A stretch of 64,000 nt of DNA, from NCBI RefSeq assembly GCF_033439725.1, contig NW_026944385.1, forward strand, positions 682,001-746,000. Direction: 5' to 3'. Of this stretch, positions 19,948 through 30,475 are shown piece by piece. A model generated the notes under the pieces. The model was not told the origin of the DNA, ran no database searches, and saw only the letters and a program-made list of their open reading frames with translations. Both the position numbers and the translations under genes were made by a program. Origin of the DNA: Neurospora tetraspora (taxonomy: Eukaryota; Ascomycota; Sordariomycetes; Sordariales; Sordariaceae). How positions within the stretch are numbered: position 1 is the first letter of the stretch; each line of letters begins with the position of its first letter.

Positions 19948-20593
19948 GACTCATGCCAAGACTGGATATGGAACTGACTCCGGGAAAAGTACTCCTGGTA
20001 GGCGTCCCTCCGGATTTCCTTGCAGATGGAACCCAATGGAGGATGTCCGCGTTCTTTCCTTTCGGCTTGTCGGTGCGGATGAACGATGGTTGACGTTGCC
20101 AAGTTGGCCCCACTTCGTGCTGGGCGGTAATGAGGGCTTCGATCATCCTCGCGTGCAGCTCTTTCTCTGTCGGTGGCGTACGTTCAGCCGACATGATGGA
20201 TGATTCCACGGGTGAGTGCAAGGTGAGTTTAGGTTGTGTCGATCTCCCGTCCAGCGGTGTGGTCGGTGGAGTCGGGTTGCGCTGGTTTTTCAAATATGTG
20301 TGTAGTAGATGGTACTTATACATAGTACCATGCTGATAACAAGCCCGCAGGTACTTGTCTTCTCCAGGGTCGACTGTCCAGGCATTCCGGTAAACCATGA
20401 GCTTGATCTCCATCGGCAAACGCAGGAAAGGAGGGGGCCATGATGCGTCAGTGAACATCGCGATTCCGATGTCATCGAGTGTCGAGCTTTGGGCTACAGC
20501 GGTGATAGCTGTAGCTTGTGCGCTTGCCCCCTGTTTGTCTCTCGTGAGGGAACCGTTGCCGCGGAATGTTGGGTTGGAGAAGCATTTTGCCAT
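19898..20593 (-). CDS. Small protein with F-box/2EXR-like N-terminal segment
   Basis: 231 aa from ATG 20593. An alternative start at 20661 (MAQPEINIEYDHIKG) with a weakly supported intron would replace the first ~43 residues. The diagnostic stretch is WPPPFLRLPMEIKLMVYRNA, the LPxEIxxxIYxxA pattern of fungal 2EXR and F-box-like proteins, normally N-terminal and followed by long repeats or cysteine-poor helices. Here about 175 residues follow, Thr/Pro-rich with no second domain, so it is much shorter than usual. Its last part is antisense to the GIY-YIG fragment, so the true 3' end may be spliced. Related proteins recruit SKP1-type ubiquitin ligases or are of unknown role; no function is claimed here. 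Confidence 0.5.
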   Translation of the reverse strand: MAKCFSNPTFRGNGSLTRDKQGASAQATAITAVAQSSTLDDIGIAMFTDASWPPPFLRLPMEIKLMVYRNAWTVDPGEDKYLRACYQHGTMYKYHLLHTYLKNQRNPTPPTTPLDGRSTQPKLTLHSPVESSIMSAERTPPTEKELHARMIEALITAQHEVGPTWQRQPSFIRTDKPKGKNADILHWVPSARKSGGTPTRSTFPGVSSISSLGMSLTGTYRSPKIAMLRQA

Positions 20594-20661
20594 TGCGCAT
20601 ATCGTCGTCCACTACCGCCTTTGATGTGATCGTACTCGATGTTTATCTCCGGTTGTGCCAT

Positions 20662-22302
20662 TGTCCGATGACGATCGACCTTGCAGGTCCGTTGGGTGTT
20701 GAGTAGGCGGTTATGTTGGTCGATGTATTGCGGGAGGAGGTGTCTTGATCCATAGCTATCAGCTGGGCAGAGACGGAGTTGTTTGTGAGTGGCTACCAAA
20801 ATGAATGCCTTGTGTGATGGAAAGAGAAGAATATTGGGATGTAAAGTCGGTGCCAGAAAGCTAATGGTGAGGAAGAAAAAGATGTGGGACAAGCTAGAAA
20901 AAAGGAAAAAGGAGGAGAACATCCGGAGTCGCGCGCTCCCGTCGGCTTGGTCGCTGCATCGGCCATCTGCATCGAAGCCTATTGGTGCTAACAACAAAGC
21001 TAGAAGATGCGAGCAACCGGTCAGTTGAAGCCAATCGCTGATGAATAGTTGTAGGCGAAGGCTGGAGACGACCTTAGACGAGGAGGAAGAACGAAAGAAA
21101 TAGAAGGGGCCTTGGACATGCGCCATAATGCTTACCTACCAAAGGGCTACAGCTAAAGGGAATTTGATGGAGCGAATTTGCTAGACCGAAGAAGGGAGCT
21201 TAGAAACATGAATGTGGAAAATGAATGGGATATATAAGGGAAATTGTCTTGGTAAGGATGGACGAAGTATCAGTATCAAGAAGAGGATGGGATAAGTTAG
21301 GACAGTGATTAGAGATATATCATTGTGCATAGAATTGACCGATACCTGTATCTTGATATAGTGAAAGCTTTAAAGCTGTTAGCAAACAGTGGAAAACACA
21401 AGTGACTTGCAACAAGCTTTGTTGCGTCTTTCTCGGTTGGCAGGAAAACAAATGCTGTGATATCATCAATGATGATTGTGTTCGTATGGTAGATCTATTT
21501 TTGTCAGCGTGCCATCTTGTATATGTTATGTCTTCAAGACACACATCATACTCATGGGTAAAAGCAAAGAGACCTTCGCTCGATGCGAAAGCAGTGGACA
21601 AAGACTCGTGAAAAATGTGTTGGGAGGGTTCCTGGCGGACCTTGTGTCATTTCCTTGCGGGAAAAGTTGCAAGAAAAGGCTTAGGTTCCTCTTTCACCTG
21701 ACACGGAAGCAGCGGAACTCGATTGAGTAGCATCATGCTCACTTTCCTGGTTTGAAGGATATTGAGAAGGCAGTCACCAAGCTGAAGGAGAAAACCGTCT
21801 TGAACCCTCGATGAAGAGATTGCGGAGAGGTAGAATTCGCATCTTGAGGTTAGAGAAGTACTCCTGCAGTGTCACAAAAGTGCCGAAATAAGTTTTGGAA
21901 TGTCATCATGACAAGAACGCCTAAAATTGATGAGTGTCCTGGAGATGTTTTGGCTGTTGACATCAAATGTCGTTGAAAGTGGAAACGCACGTGCCGACGG
22001 GAAGTAGCGTTCAGCTAAAGCCCACACCACCCGCCTGTAACCGCTGCAGCTGCACCCACTGTAGGGCTGAATGCGGCCTGTGCAACCCCTCGCGTACAGC
22101 AACTCAGTGACGTAAACGCACCGCGTCAGCTGACGTGACGTAGGTAGAGGAAGGGCAGTGCACTCCTCCGCATTGTGTTCTTTCGACTTCCTTCTTCCTC
22201 CTTCTGTCAAGATATTGATTCATTTTGTAACCACAGACGCCTTCGATTCGCGGCTGAAACATTTGATTTTGAGAAACAATCACAGACCAACGACGAGCAA
22301 AA
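20662..22302. other. Intergenic, no gene recognised
   Basis: Contains a TATATAAGGG element at 21229-21238 and the 5' flank of the small DUF1476-like gene (from about 22000). Short frames here lack supported starts or splice partners. No RNA gene or repeat seen. Confidence 0.45.
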
Positions 22303-22581
22303 ATGGACTCCTCAAACCCCCTTTCCGATCGCGAGAAGGCTTTCGAGAACAAGTACATCCATGACAAGGAGTGCGTCCCATCACTCCACCATACTTCCTC
22401 TTTCGAGCCAATTGCTGACAAAAGAGTATGCAGGAGGCAAATGGCCAAGGACAGAGCGAACAAGAAGACGCAAACCGAGTCTTCGTCAAAGGACTCCAGT
22501 TCCACACCGAGAGAGCAAGAGGAGGGAAGTGGGAGTACCTACAAGGACGTGATTACCGAGCTGAGCGCTATGCCTTCTTAG
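22303..22581 (+). CDS. Small charged protein, DUF1476/ATPase-zeta-like N-terminus
   Basis: Exon 1 22303-22370, intron 22371-22433 (GTGCGT donor, TGCTGACA branch, TATGCAG acceptor) and exon 2 22434-22581 give 71 aa. The ATG context is CAAAATGG. Residues 7-22 (LSDREKAFENKYIHDK) match the conserved start of the DUF1476 family, whose bacterial members are inhibitory zeta subunits of F1-ATPase (typical pattern DREKAFExKFAxDEE). The rest, KDRANKKTQTESSSKDSSS onward, is hydrophilic and does not follow the family, so only the N-terminal motif is shared. A mitochondrial or ATPase role is therefore only a hint. The intron is a multiple of three; retention would also keep the frame. Confidence 0.55.
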   Translation: MDSSNPLSDREKAFENKYIHDKECVPSLHHTSSFEPIADKRVCRRQMAKDRANKKTQTESSSKDSSSTPREQEEGSGSTYKDVITELSAMPS

Positions 22582-23821
22582 ATGCGCGGCATCAAGGAGA
22601 TGGAGAGATTGTGTCTTGGCGACGGAGCGACTGAAGATGAATTGAAGCGGAAGACGTCGCCATCTTGGCTTTGGATATTGAACTTTCGGAGTGTTTAGGT
22701 ACGCGTCATTATGGTTCTAGAAGAGCCTCCTCGAAGCGAATGCAACCCAGGCGAAACCCAAGAATCTCAGGAACCGGGACAGGGACCGAAGCACCCTTTT
22801 ACGTTCTTCGGTTCCGAAGGGACATCCGCATTGAAGGTCTTGCTTGAGGCGTCGTGGGAGGGAACCCCAGTTGTAATTATATCTTAACTAGTGTTCGGGG
22901 AGGCCAGCAAGCTGTCCTCGACCCTTTCCTGAGGGTATAAGGCTAGATCCAGGGTTATGGCCCGTGCAGAGCTAGATTCTGGATTTCTCTATTAAATCTA
23001 ACGAACTTCTTTTTTAATACTAAAATATAGTTCTTTATTTATTTAGTAAAAAAGAAATCTTCCAGCTTTAGGGGTAGAACCCTCTAAATTACAAGTCTTC
23101 CTTTAAGTAGTTAATTATTAAAGTTCTAATTGCTATTAGCGAGTCTCTTGAGAACTTTATATTAGTTAGGCCAATCGGTAAGAGTATTAAAAATAATTAT
23201 AATAGCCTTATTAATAGATTCCTTTGATAAGGATATAGTTAACGTTATTAACTTCGTAGGAATATTGTTTGTAATTAATAATTATAGCGTTAAACGTAAA
23301 TATACAAATCAGACTATTAATTGTTAGATGTGACAGTGTAAAATTGATTAATTAAAGAATGTGTGTAATTGACTCGCTTAGAAGGTATGAGGGGTGCTGG
23401 GGTAACCTAGATATGCCTAGAAATTAGGTAATATCAGGTGGCTGGAGCGCTAACCTCTATATGGTATAGCTAAAACCACCCTTGAATCTGACAAATGGAT
23501 CACAAGCTGCACGGGCAAGGTGGAGGTGCATTAGTTGCCAGCTAAGCTGCCAAGGTACCTGAAGCTCCGAGGCTCCGTAACGTAACGTACGATACGAAGC
23601 TTCATGCGGGGTAACGGGAGCTTGCGTTTGCGCACAACTTGGCGCCAAGCTGTTATTCTCCGTATAAATACCGTCGGCAGGTTTCGGTTTCCTGAACTAC
23701 CCCTGATCTTTTGTTTACTTTCCGTTTTCATCAATTTGTTCTCTCGAACATGGAACCTTGCGAGCGTAAGCTAAAACATCGCCTAGTTCTTTTTTCAATC
23801 GCCCTTATAATTCTTACACTT
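22582..23821. other. Intergenic with AT-rich relic and an orphan promoter
   Basis: 22985-23345 is the AT-rich relic listed separately. At 23662-23669 TATAAATA is followed about 80 nt later by an ATG (23750, MEPCE) and at once by a GTAAGC donor-like site. No downstream plus-strand exon can be matched. Confidence 0.4.
22985..23345. repeat. AT-rich, RIP-like repeat relic
   Basis: Abrupt shift from mixed composition to strongly AT, TpA-rich sequence without coding potential. This is the hallmark of RIP acting on a former repeat in Sordariales. The original element cannot be identified by eye. Confidence 0.6.
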
Positions 23822-25452
23822 TCACGTATCTCCCCGCCTTCCCATATCCTTCAACTCATACAAATGCTGCTGCGTCTGCTCCCTCTCATCCAAGACATCC
23901 CTTCCGTTCAAAGTATCATCATGATGGTGATACTCAACCTTGACCTCCTGCGTCATCAAAATCTTTCCGCTATTCCTTGAAGTAGCCACCTCACTTCCAC
24001 TTCTATCATGAACAGGCAAAATGGCCCTATCGCTCACATTATCATCAGTGGGGGCATGACACACTCCAGCTGAAGGCAACGACAAGCAGCCCGGCTCATC
24101 CTCCCCATCGCTTCCCTTGCGACGACGCTGAGAAAGCTTATCGAGAACCGAACGAAAGTTCCCACTGGTCAACGTGGTACTGCCGCCGGTCAACGTCGTA
24201 CTACCCCCGACACCATTCTTCCCCGTCGACGGCGTCGAGTGTTGTTTGCTGCTATGCAAGCGGTACTGCGCCAGCAGCTTCTTGCGAAGTTGACGGCAGA
24301 AGGCGCGGTGGACGGGAATGCAAGCGGCCATGATGGTCGTGCTCGTCTCGGCGGTAGACCACACTATGATCTCGCCTGAGTCGTCTGTTTTTGTTTTGCT
24401 CCTTATCAGTAACCATCCCTCATCTCCCTCCCCCTTTCCCCTTCCCAGATAGAAGAAAGTGTCAAAAACTCACAAGTAAAATTCTCACTCGTAATCCCCC
24501 TCATCTTCACCGCCAACACAAACGCCGCCCCCCCACTCACCGCGCCCACGCTCATCGTCGTCGCCACGCCCAACTTCTCTCTCTTGCCCAAGCCAGTGCC
24601 CCAAATCGTCTTCCACGGCACCACCGCCAGCAAAATATCATACGTCCCACTCATGCTCCCCGCAAACGTCGCGAACCCGTTCAGCGGTTTGATCATCACA
24701 CATACATCTTTTCCTAACGCAGCTGGCGACCCGCATTTGGGTATCCAAACTAATACCCCCTGTGCGCCCTTGACGAGGCAGATGGTTATGATTACGAACC
24801 AGACTATCCAGACTGCGTATTGTCGTTGATTCCGCGACGGGGTGCTGCTGCCCCGCTGGAAAAGCCGGAGTAAAGTGACGGCCCAGGAGGTCTTGGAGAG
24901 CGCGACGGCGAACATGGAGAACATGGCGCCGAAGTGGTCGCCGACGAGCGTCAGAAGCGGGATGGAGGTGGCGGGGGAGGGGATGTCGCAGGGGTAGTGG
25001 CCGAGGCCGAAGAGGGAGATGGAGACTTGGGCGAGGGTGGCGGAGAGGGTGTGTGTGAGCTGTCGTGGGGTTGTTAGCCATGGGAACCATGGTAGTCTGG
25101 GGGAGGACGGGAAGGGAAGGGAGAGACAAACCCAAGCAAGAACAAGAATGTAATCATCCCACCACAACCCCTTCAGCCGATACATCTTGAGATACAGCCT
25201 CGCAGCAAGGAAGGCAGTCGAGAAGGAGACAAGGATCCAAAGCCCTGCGGAAGTCTCGGGGCCTCGATTGGGGATCGGCCCTGTTTCGAGCCCGGCGAGG
25301 CGGCGACCGCAGTAGCCGTCTGGGCTGTACTTGGGTCCGACCGCCGGTCCTCCAGATCCATGTGCTCCGTGTCCCGCCGAGCCGTTGGCGTCGATAGTGG
25401 CGGCGTCGATGTGGGAAACACCCCGGTTGATGAGGGTGGCGAGGAACTCCAT
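23822..25452 (-). CDS. Rhodopsin-domain (PTH11-like) integral membrane protein
   Basis: Exons 25132-25452, 24474-25059 and 23822-24384 give 489 aa. Introns 25060-25131 (GTTTGT, GGCTAAC, CGACAG) and 24385-24473 (GTGAGT, CTGAT, AACAG) have good sites. ATG is 25452 (MEFLATLINRG). About seven hydrophobic segments are visible, including SAGLWILVSFSTAFLAARLY, a WWDDY loop typical of fungal rhodopsin_dom (PF20684) proteins, AQVSISLFGLGHY, YAVWIVWFVIITICLVKGAQ, and an IVWSTAETSTTIMAACIPVH last helix (consensus lWsxxExxxxIxAaslPxLR). The C-terminus is a long cytoplasmic Ser/Asp-rich tail with a GSTTLT repeat. Members resemble orphan GPCR-like receptors at the plasma membrane; the ligand is unknown. 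Family confident, role inferred. Confidence 0.88.
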
Positions 25453-27838
25453 TGTTTTTCGTGCTGTTACCCGACTGCTGGGATATCGTGAGGTTGCTTG
25501 CACAGGACGATGATGATGACGGGGTTTGGTGAGCAGAGACAGGGTCAGGGTCAGCTTCAATGGAATGAGTTTGGCGAGTCGTTGCTGCTGCTGGACTGCT
25601 TGGTCATTGAACTAATTATTGGATTGATGGGATTGCCTGGAGCTCAGGGAAGAAGAGGTAACACGAGTTGGAGACCTCATGGAGCATGGAGGGAGAAGCG
25701 GTCTGCTAATATTATCGATGTTCATGGGACAAAATGACGGACAGAAAGAAGAAGATTGAGATCGGAAAGGAGCTTAGGAGGCTGAAGTGGCGTTTGGTTG
25801 GCGACCACGTTTTTTGCGCCAAAGTCGCCCACATCCCGAACGTACCTCTATGCATGGGCAGCTAGATCCGGTATGTGAGTAATGTGCGATGTCGAAATTT
25901 GGATCACATCCGCCAGCGGATGGGGTTACCGAACCGTTGCGGCGTCCATTCGGTATCGACATATCAGTTTGATGGCGCACGCTATCGAAAAGGGGGTCAA
26001 GTTGAGTTCCGGCGACCGGATTAAAGTGTCGGAGGTGGCCATCGTGTCATGGCACCAACCCAACACCAAACCCCTTACCTGGGGCTTCGGCTCGAGATTG
26101 CGATCTGGATTGTGATAGAGTACATTAATCCAACCAGCTTCTCGTTGGGTGCGATACGGGTCTTGTAGGTACCAATGGGTTTGGAACTACACCCTGCATT
26201 CCAGATGTTTGTCTGTATCCGGCGAAGACAGCGGAGGAAATGATCTGCTAATATGATACCGCGCGGAAGCTTACCCCGGATTCCGGTCGGTGTCTCGAGT
26301 CCGATGCGATGCTTGAAGCTGCTGCTACAGGCGCAGGAAGACGCAAAGTTTCCGTGGAAACATTGAAACATCGAAGCAATGGCATTATGGCAAGCATGTA
26401 ACGACAAGAGACGCCACATCAATCTGCGCAGGGCAGACCGGATAATAGGCGCGCAAATAACACGCAAGACCGCGCGGTTAGGAGCTCTAGAAAGGAAGAC
26501 CATCTCCGGTTTCTACACAAGCTCCATACATTCGTTCGGCAATCTTCGAGAGTCGAGGGGGCAACCGCCATCGTCGGCACCGAACACTTCACCTCAAAAG
26601 TTCGATCAATGTGCGCTAACACCGCTAGAACCCTTTTTCATGCCTTGTTATCGGATTGTTTGCTACCATATGATACAAACAACTGCGTTCTCACCTTCCA
26701 ACCGTTGACCCCTTCCGTGGTGGGGGACAGCATGGGACAGTATCTCTCGCCAATGAAGATCTGGAAGAAGGACACTAAAAAAGAAGTGGCTTGCATACCG
26801 GCTCACGCCGACCGTCATCGGAATCTGTTATTGGCCAAATCCTCTATATACTAATAGCAGCTTACCCCCAAAAAAAGTCCGGTTAGGGTAGTAGTGCTTT
26901 TCGCGGGCGGTCCCCATACAGAACCCAGCACGCACTAACATCTCGCTACTATACAGACCGTTTTTCCTGCAAACTCCCTGCAAAAGAAATTATTAGGCTT
27001 AACATTTATTATATAATTACTATTAAAGATTATTTTTAACTTGTACGCGTTGCGCATTGCGTAAAATCTCCTTTCTACTCTACTAAATACTATAAATCGA
27101 ATATTATACTGCGCCCAAAATATTTTCTAAAACCGCCTATACTACTATTCTCCCGCGAAGTATACTGAAAGGACGAAAAAGAGGAGCCCGTATGGGACCG
27201 AGAAGAGGTAAGAGAATTCGCCGCCCGGAAAATAATTCCTAAACCTTATACTATATTACTTACTAGCGGAATAAACCTATTTCGAACTTCCGCTTTAATA
27301 TACGTAATATTCCTTATAAAACGTATATCCTAGATATTAATACCGTAAGGACTTTACGTACGAAGTAACGAAACGCGCAAATCGAACGTTAAGAAGCCTA
27401 TATGGAAGTAATCCGAATAATAACCGTATAAGGTTTACCATTATTTAAAATTATAAATATAAAAAGCTTACAGCTAAGAGAACCCAATATTTAAATTCTT
27501 ATAAATAATATATAACTTACATTATATTATAATATAGGGCCTATAAATATAAAATATAAATATTACAGTACGAAATACTAAATAATAAGTAGCTTACAAT
27601 ACGTACGCCTCCTTAATATTATTCCTATAGACTACTTTCTAACGGTACCCCCTATACCTTCTGAGCGAGTCAGTCACACACACTCTTCAATCAATCAATT
27701 CTGCACCATCACATTTGACACCATCCATCCTTGCGCCGAAGCAATTCTTTTCCTCCAACCTTTCTTCCTCCAACCTTGATCTTCCGTCATCCACCGCCGC
27801 CGACTGTCTACCAAGCTCCCGATCCCCACGACGACACC
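25453..27838. other. Gene-poor stretch with AT-rich relic
   Basis: 25453-26860 has only short frames. Plus-strand 26040-26150 (LRLEIAIWIVIEYINPTSFS) faintly resembles an F-box start but is not sustained. 26985-27655 is the RIP-like tract. 27660-27838 is the 5' flank and UTR of the dioxygenase gene. Confidence 0.45.
26985..27655. repeat. AT-rich, RIP-like repeat relic
   Basis: About 670 bp rich in TATA/TTAA words with sharp edges against normal sequence. No open frame of note. Most simply a repeat inactivated by RIP; the parent family is not recognisable. Confidence 0.65.
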
Positions 27839-29935
27839 ATGCTTCGCCAGCTCGGAGCCGCTCCCCTCGCGCGAGGCAGGTTCGCCCTCACGCGATCAAC
27901 CACGACGATCCGCACTCTGTCCTGCTCATCGGCAGCTCGCGCTGACGATGCTACTACTCCTTCTGCCGCCGGAGACAGTGCCGCACCCACCGAGCCGGCC
28001 AAGCCCAAGTTGGTCTTCCGTAAGATTTATAAAAGGCTAAAGGAAGGCGACAAGAAAGGCGACAAGAAAGGCGACAAGAAAGGCGACAAGAAAGGCGAAA
28101 AGAAAGTCGTCGAGGAAACGGACAAACTAGCAGCAGCCCAGAAAAAGTTCGACTATGAGCTCCGGCAGTTAAAAAACGACATCGCCCAGCTAAAGACCTC
28201 CAATCAAAAGTTGCGAAGAGACAAGGGGGCGTTACGGCTAGATGTTGTCAACCTAAAGAAACTCACAGGAGCGTCTCCTACAAGAGCAGTGCAGGATAAA
28301 GTGGCCCTGCTAGAATTATACGAGAAGATTGCCAAAGAAGCACGCGAATTCAAGGCCGGCACTCCCCAGTCCGTGGAGGTGGTCGATGGTCAGCAGCTCG
28401 TCATCACCCTGGCCCAGCCCGACGGCACCACCAAGCAAATGGCCATGTCCCTCCACTGGTTGCGCGACACCTGCAAGTGCCCGCACTGCGTGAACCCCGA
28501 CTCCGGCCAGAAGAGCTTCTCCAGCACCTCTCTGCCCGAAGCTCTCGAGGTCCAAAGCGCCGAGGTCAACGCCGCCGACGGCTCCATCACCATCGTCTGG
28601 GCCAACGACACCGTCAGCACCAACGCCACCACGCACACCTCGACCTACGACGCCTCCGACATCTTCACCTGGCAGCTCCCGTACGACCTCGCCGGCAACC
28701 TGCTCCCCGTTGAACGCACGCTCTGGGACCGCTCCAAGCTCCAAGCCCACATCGACTCCGGCGACCTGCGCGTCTCGTACAACGACTGGCTGACCTCCGA
28801 CGCCGCCTTCTGGAAAGCCTTCGAGTCTCTCGCCCGCTTCGGCATCCTCTTCGTGCACTCGATCCCGTCCGACCGCGCGCTCGTCGAATCACAAGTCGAA
28901 AAGATCGCCAACCGCATCGGCATCCTCATGCACACCTTCTACGGCTTCACCTGGGACGTGCGCTCCAAACCTCGCGCCGAGAACGTCGCCTACACCAACG
29001 TGTTTCTCGGTCTGCACCAAGACCTGATGTACATCGACCCCCCTCCCCGCTTGCAGCTCCTGCACTGCATCGCCAACTCCTTTGAAGGCGGCGAGTCCCT
29101 CTTCAGCGACGGCGCGCGCGCCGCCTACTCTCTCGAACTCAACAACCCAGCAGCCTTCGACCAGCTGCGCGGCAACCGCTCGCCGCAGTTCCACTACCAC
29201 CGCAACGGCAACGACTACCACATGGGCCGCAACACGTTCCGCTACGCCGGGCGGACCGGCCAAGGCAACGGGTTTCTGAGCAGGATCCACTGGGCGCCGC
29301 CCTTCCAGGCCCCCTTTTCGCGGCAGACGGGCGCCACGGCGACGAACGTGCTGGGGAACCGCGTCATTCAGGACGGCGGTGGCGGTGCTTATGCCGAGGG
29401 GGAGCATAGTATGGTGGTGGTGGAGGAAAAGGGGAAGAACATGACCAAGTGGGTGCCGGCGGCCAAGGAGTTTGAGCGCGAGATTAGTGCCGAGGAGAAT
29501 ATGTTTGAGCTCAAGATGAAGGAGGGCGAGTGTGTGATTTTCGATAACTGGCGCGTGTTGCACGGCCGCAGGGAGTTTCAGACAGAGGGACAGGCGGAGG
29601 GCGCCGAGAGGTGGCTGAAGGGCACGTATATCAGCCATCAGGTGTACAAGGCCATGGAGGATAAGTTGCAGTGGAGGTTGGCGCAAAAGGAGGGCGGGAT
29701 TCCCTTGGCTATCGGTGTGGCGGAGGCACATGGGCTGGGGTGGAAGGAGAGGGGACAGTTGCCGCAGAAGGAGGCTCCTAAGGAGGAGACTACTGCCCCT
29801 GTTCAGACTGAGGAGGCTCCCAAGACTGAGGAGACCCCCAAGGTTGAGGAAGCGGTTAAGCCTGAGGGTACCCAGAATGAGGGTCCTTCGCGCCAGCCCG
29901 AGGAGCAATTGGGCACGGTGAACTGGAACGCATAA
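27839..29935 (+). CDS. Gamma-butyrobetaine dioxygenase, mitochondrial, with coiled-coil insertion
   Basis: 698 aa, ATG 27839 (MLRQLGAAPLARGRFALTRS), an Arg/Ala/Ser-rich, acid-free N-terminus typical of a mitochondrial presequence. The BBOX fold begins near residue 185. It has an N-terminal zinc site (LHWLRDTCKCPHCVNP, DUF971/GBBH-like), then a TauD-type 2-oxoglutarate/Fe(II) domain with HxD in LGLHQDLMYIDPPPRLQLLH and the distal His in NWRVLHGRREF. It hydroxylates gamma-butyrobetaine to L-carnitine; trimethyllysine dioxygenase is the close alternative. Between presequence and fold lie about 110 residues not usual for the family: four GDKK units plus GEKK, then a Lys/Glu/Leu coiled coil (LRQLKNDIAQLKTSNQKL). 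A Glu/Pro-rich tail ends the protein. A GTAAGA at 28019 could be an intron donor; otherwise the insert is translated. Confidence 0.9.
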   Translation: MLRQLGAAPLARGRFALTRSTTTIRTLSCSSAARADDATTPSAAGDSAAPTEPAKPKLVFRKIYKRLKEGDKKGDKKGDKKGDKKGEKKVVEETDKLAAAQKKFDYELRQLKNDIAQLKTSNQKLRRDKGALRLDVVNLKKLTGASPTRAVQDKVALLELYEKIAKEAREFKAGTPQSVEVVDGQQLVITLAQPDGTTKQMAMSLHWLRDTCKCPHCVNPDSGQKSFSSTSLPEALEVQSAEVNAADGSITIVWANDTVSTNATTHTSTYDASDIFTWQLPYDLAGNLLPVERTLWDRSKLQAHIDSGDLRVSYNDWLTSDAAFWKAFESLARFGILFVHSIPSDRALVESQVEKIANRIGILMHTFYGFTWDVRSKPRAENVAYTNVFLGLHQDLMYIDPPPRLQLLHCIANSFEGGESLFSDGARAAYSLELNNPAAFDQLRGNRSPQFHYHRNGNDYHMGRNTFRYAGRTGQGNGFLSRIHWAPPFQAPFSRQTGATATNVLGNRVIQDGGGGAYAEGEHSMVVVEEKGKNMTKWVPAAKEFEREISAEENMFELKMKEGECVIFDNWRVLHGRREFQTEGQAEGAERWLKGTYISHQVYKAMEDKLQWRLAQKEGGIPLAIGVAEAHGLGWKERGQLPQKEAPKEETTAPVQTEEAPKTEETPKVEEAVKPEGTQNEGPSRQPEEQLGTVNWNA

Positions 29936-30475
29936 GGCCGAGAGAGGGAGGTGTTGATGGGAAGCTGTGTATGATGTGTAATGACCTCTTGGGAGCGAGG
30001 AGCATGTAGATTACTGTAGATATACCAGGTTGGATACCCAAGAACATAAGAACTTTGAAACCATGTCCTCTTATGCCTTGGTAGCGCTAGGGTGTCTAGT
30101 AGCGAGTAAAAGTCATGACCAGAGTCCAACATGGCGTTGTTGTCTTCATTCAGAGATCAACAACCATCCACATAAATCCACGAGTTTGACTGGTCCCCCT
30201 TTTCCTCCTCGTGCGATTCTCTTCTACCGACGTCTCATACCCAAGAATACGTCACAATCACTGGAAAAGGCGCAAGAGGAACAGATAAATATCCAGGGGA
30301 AAGGAACGATGAATCATTGCACTATTTACGAGCCCAACGACCCATCACACAATCCAATCGACCTTCGAGCGAGGGATTTTTCCAATTGTTTTTGTATTTT
30401 TCCTTCCCCTGGTTGGGTGGTTCGGGTATCAAAACCACTTTCGCAGCTTCTTGCCCTTTGCCAGTCAAACCAAAC
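29936..30475. other. 3' flanks of convergent genes
   Basis: Downstream regions of the dioxygenase (+) and S20 (-) genes; nothing else recognised. Confidence 0.5.

Noticed and set aside
26880-26895. TTAGGG word suggesting a telomere end
   Set aside because: Single copy within ordinary sequence; no array, so not telomeric.
28889-29908. Long minus-strand frame of 339 codons opposite the dioxygenase gene
   Set aside because: Shadow of a GC-rich coding strand; leucine-rich with no domain and no start context, while the plus strand carries an unambiguous enzyme.
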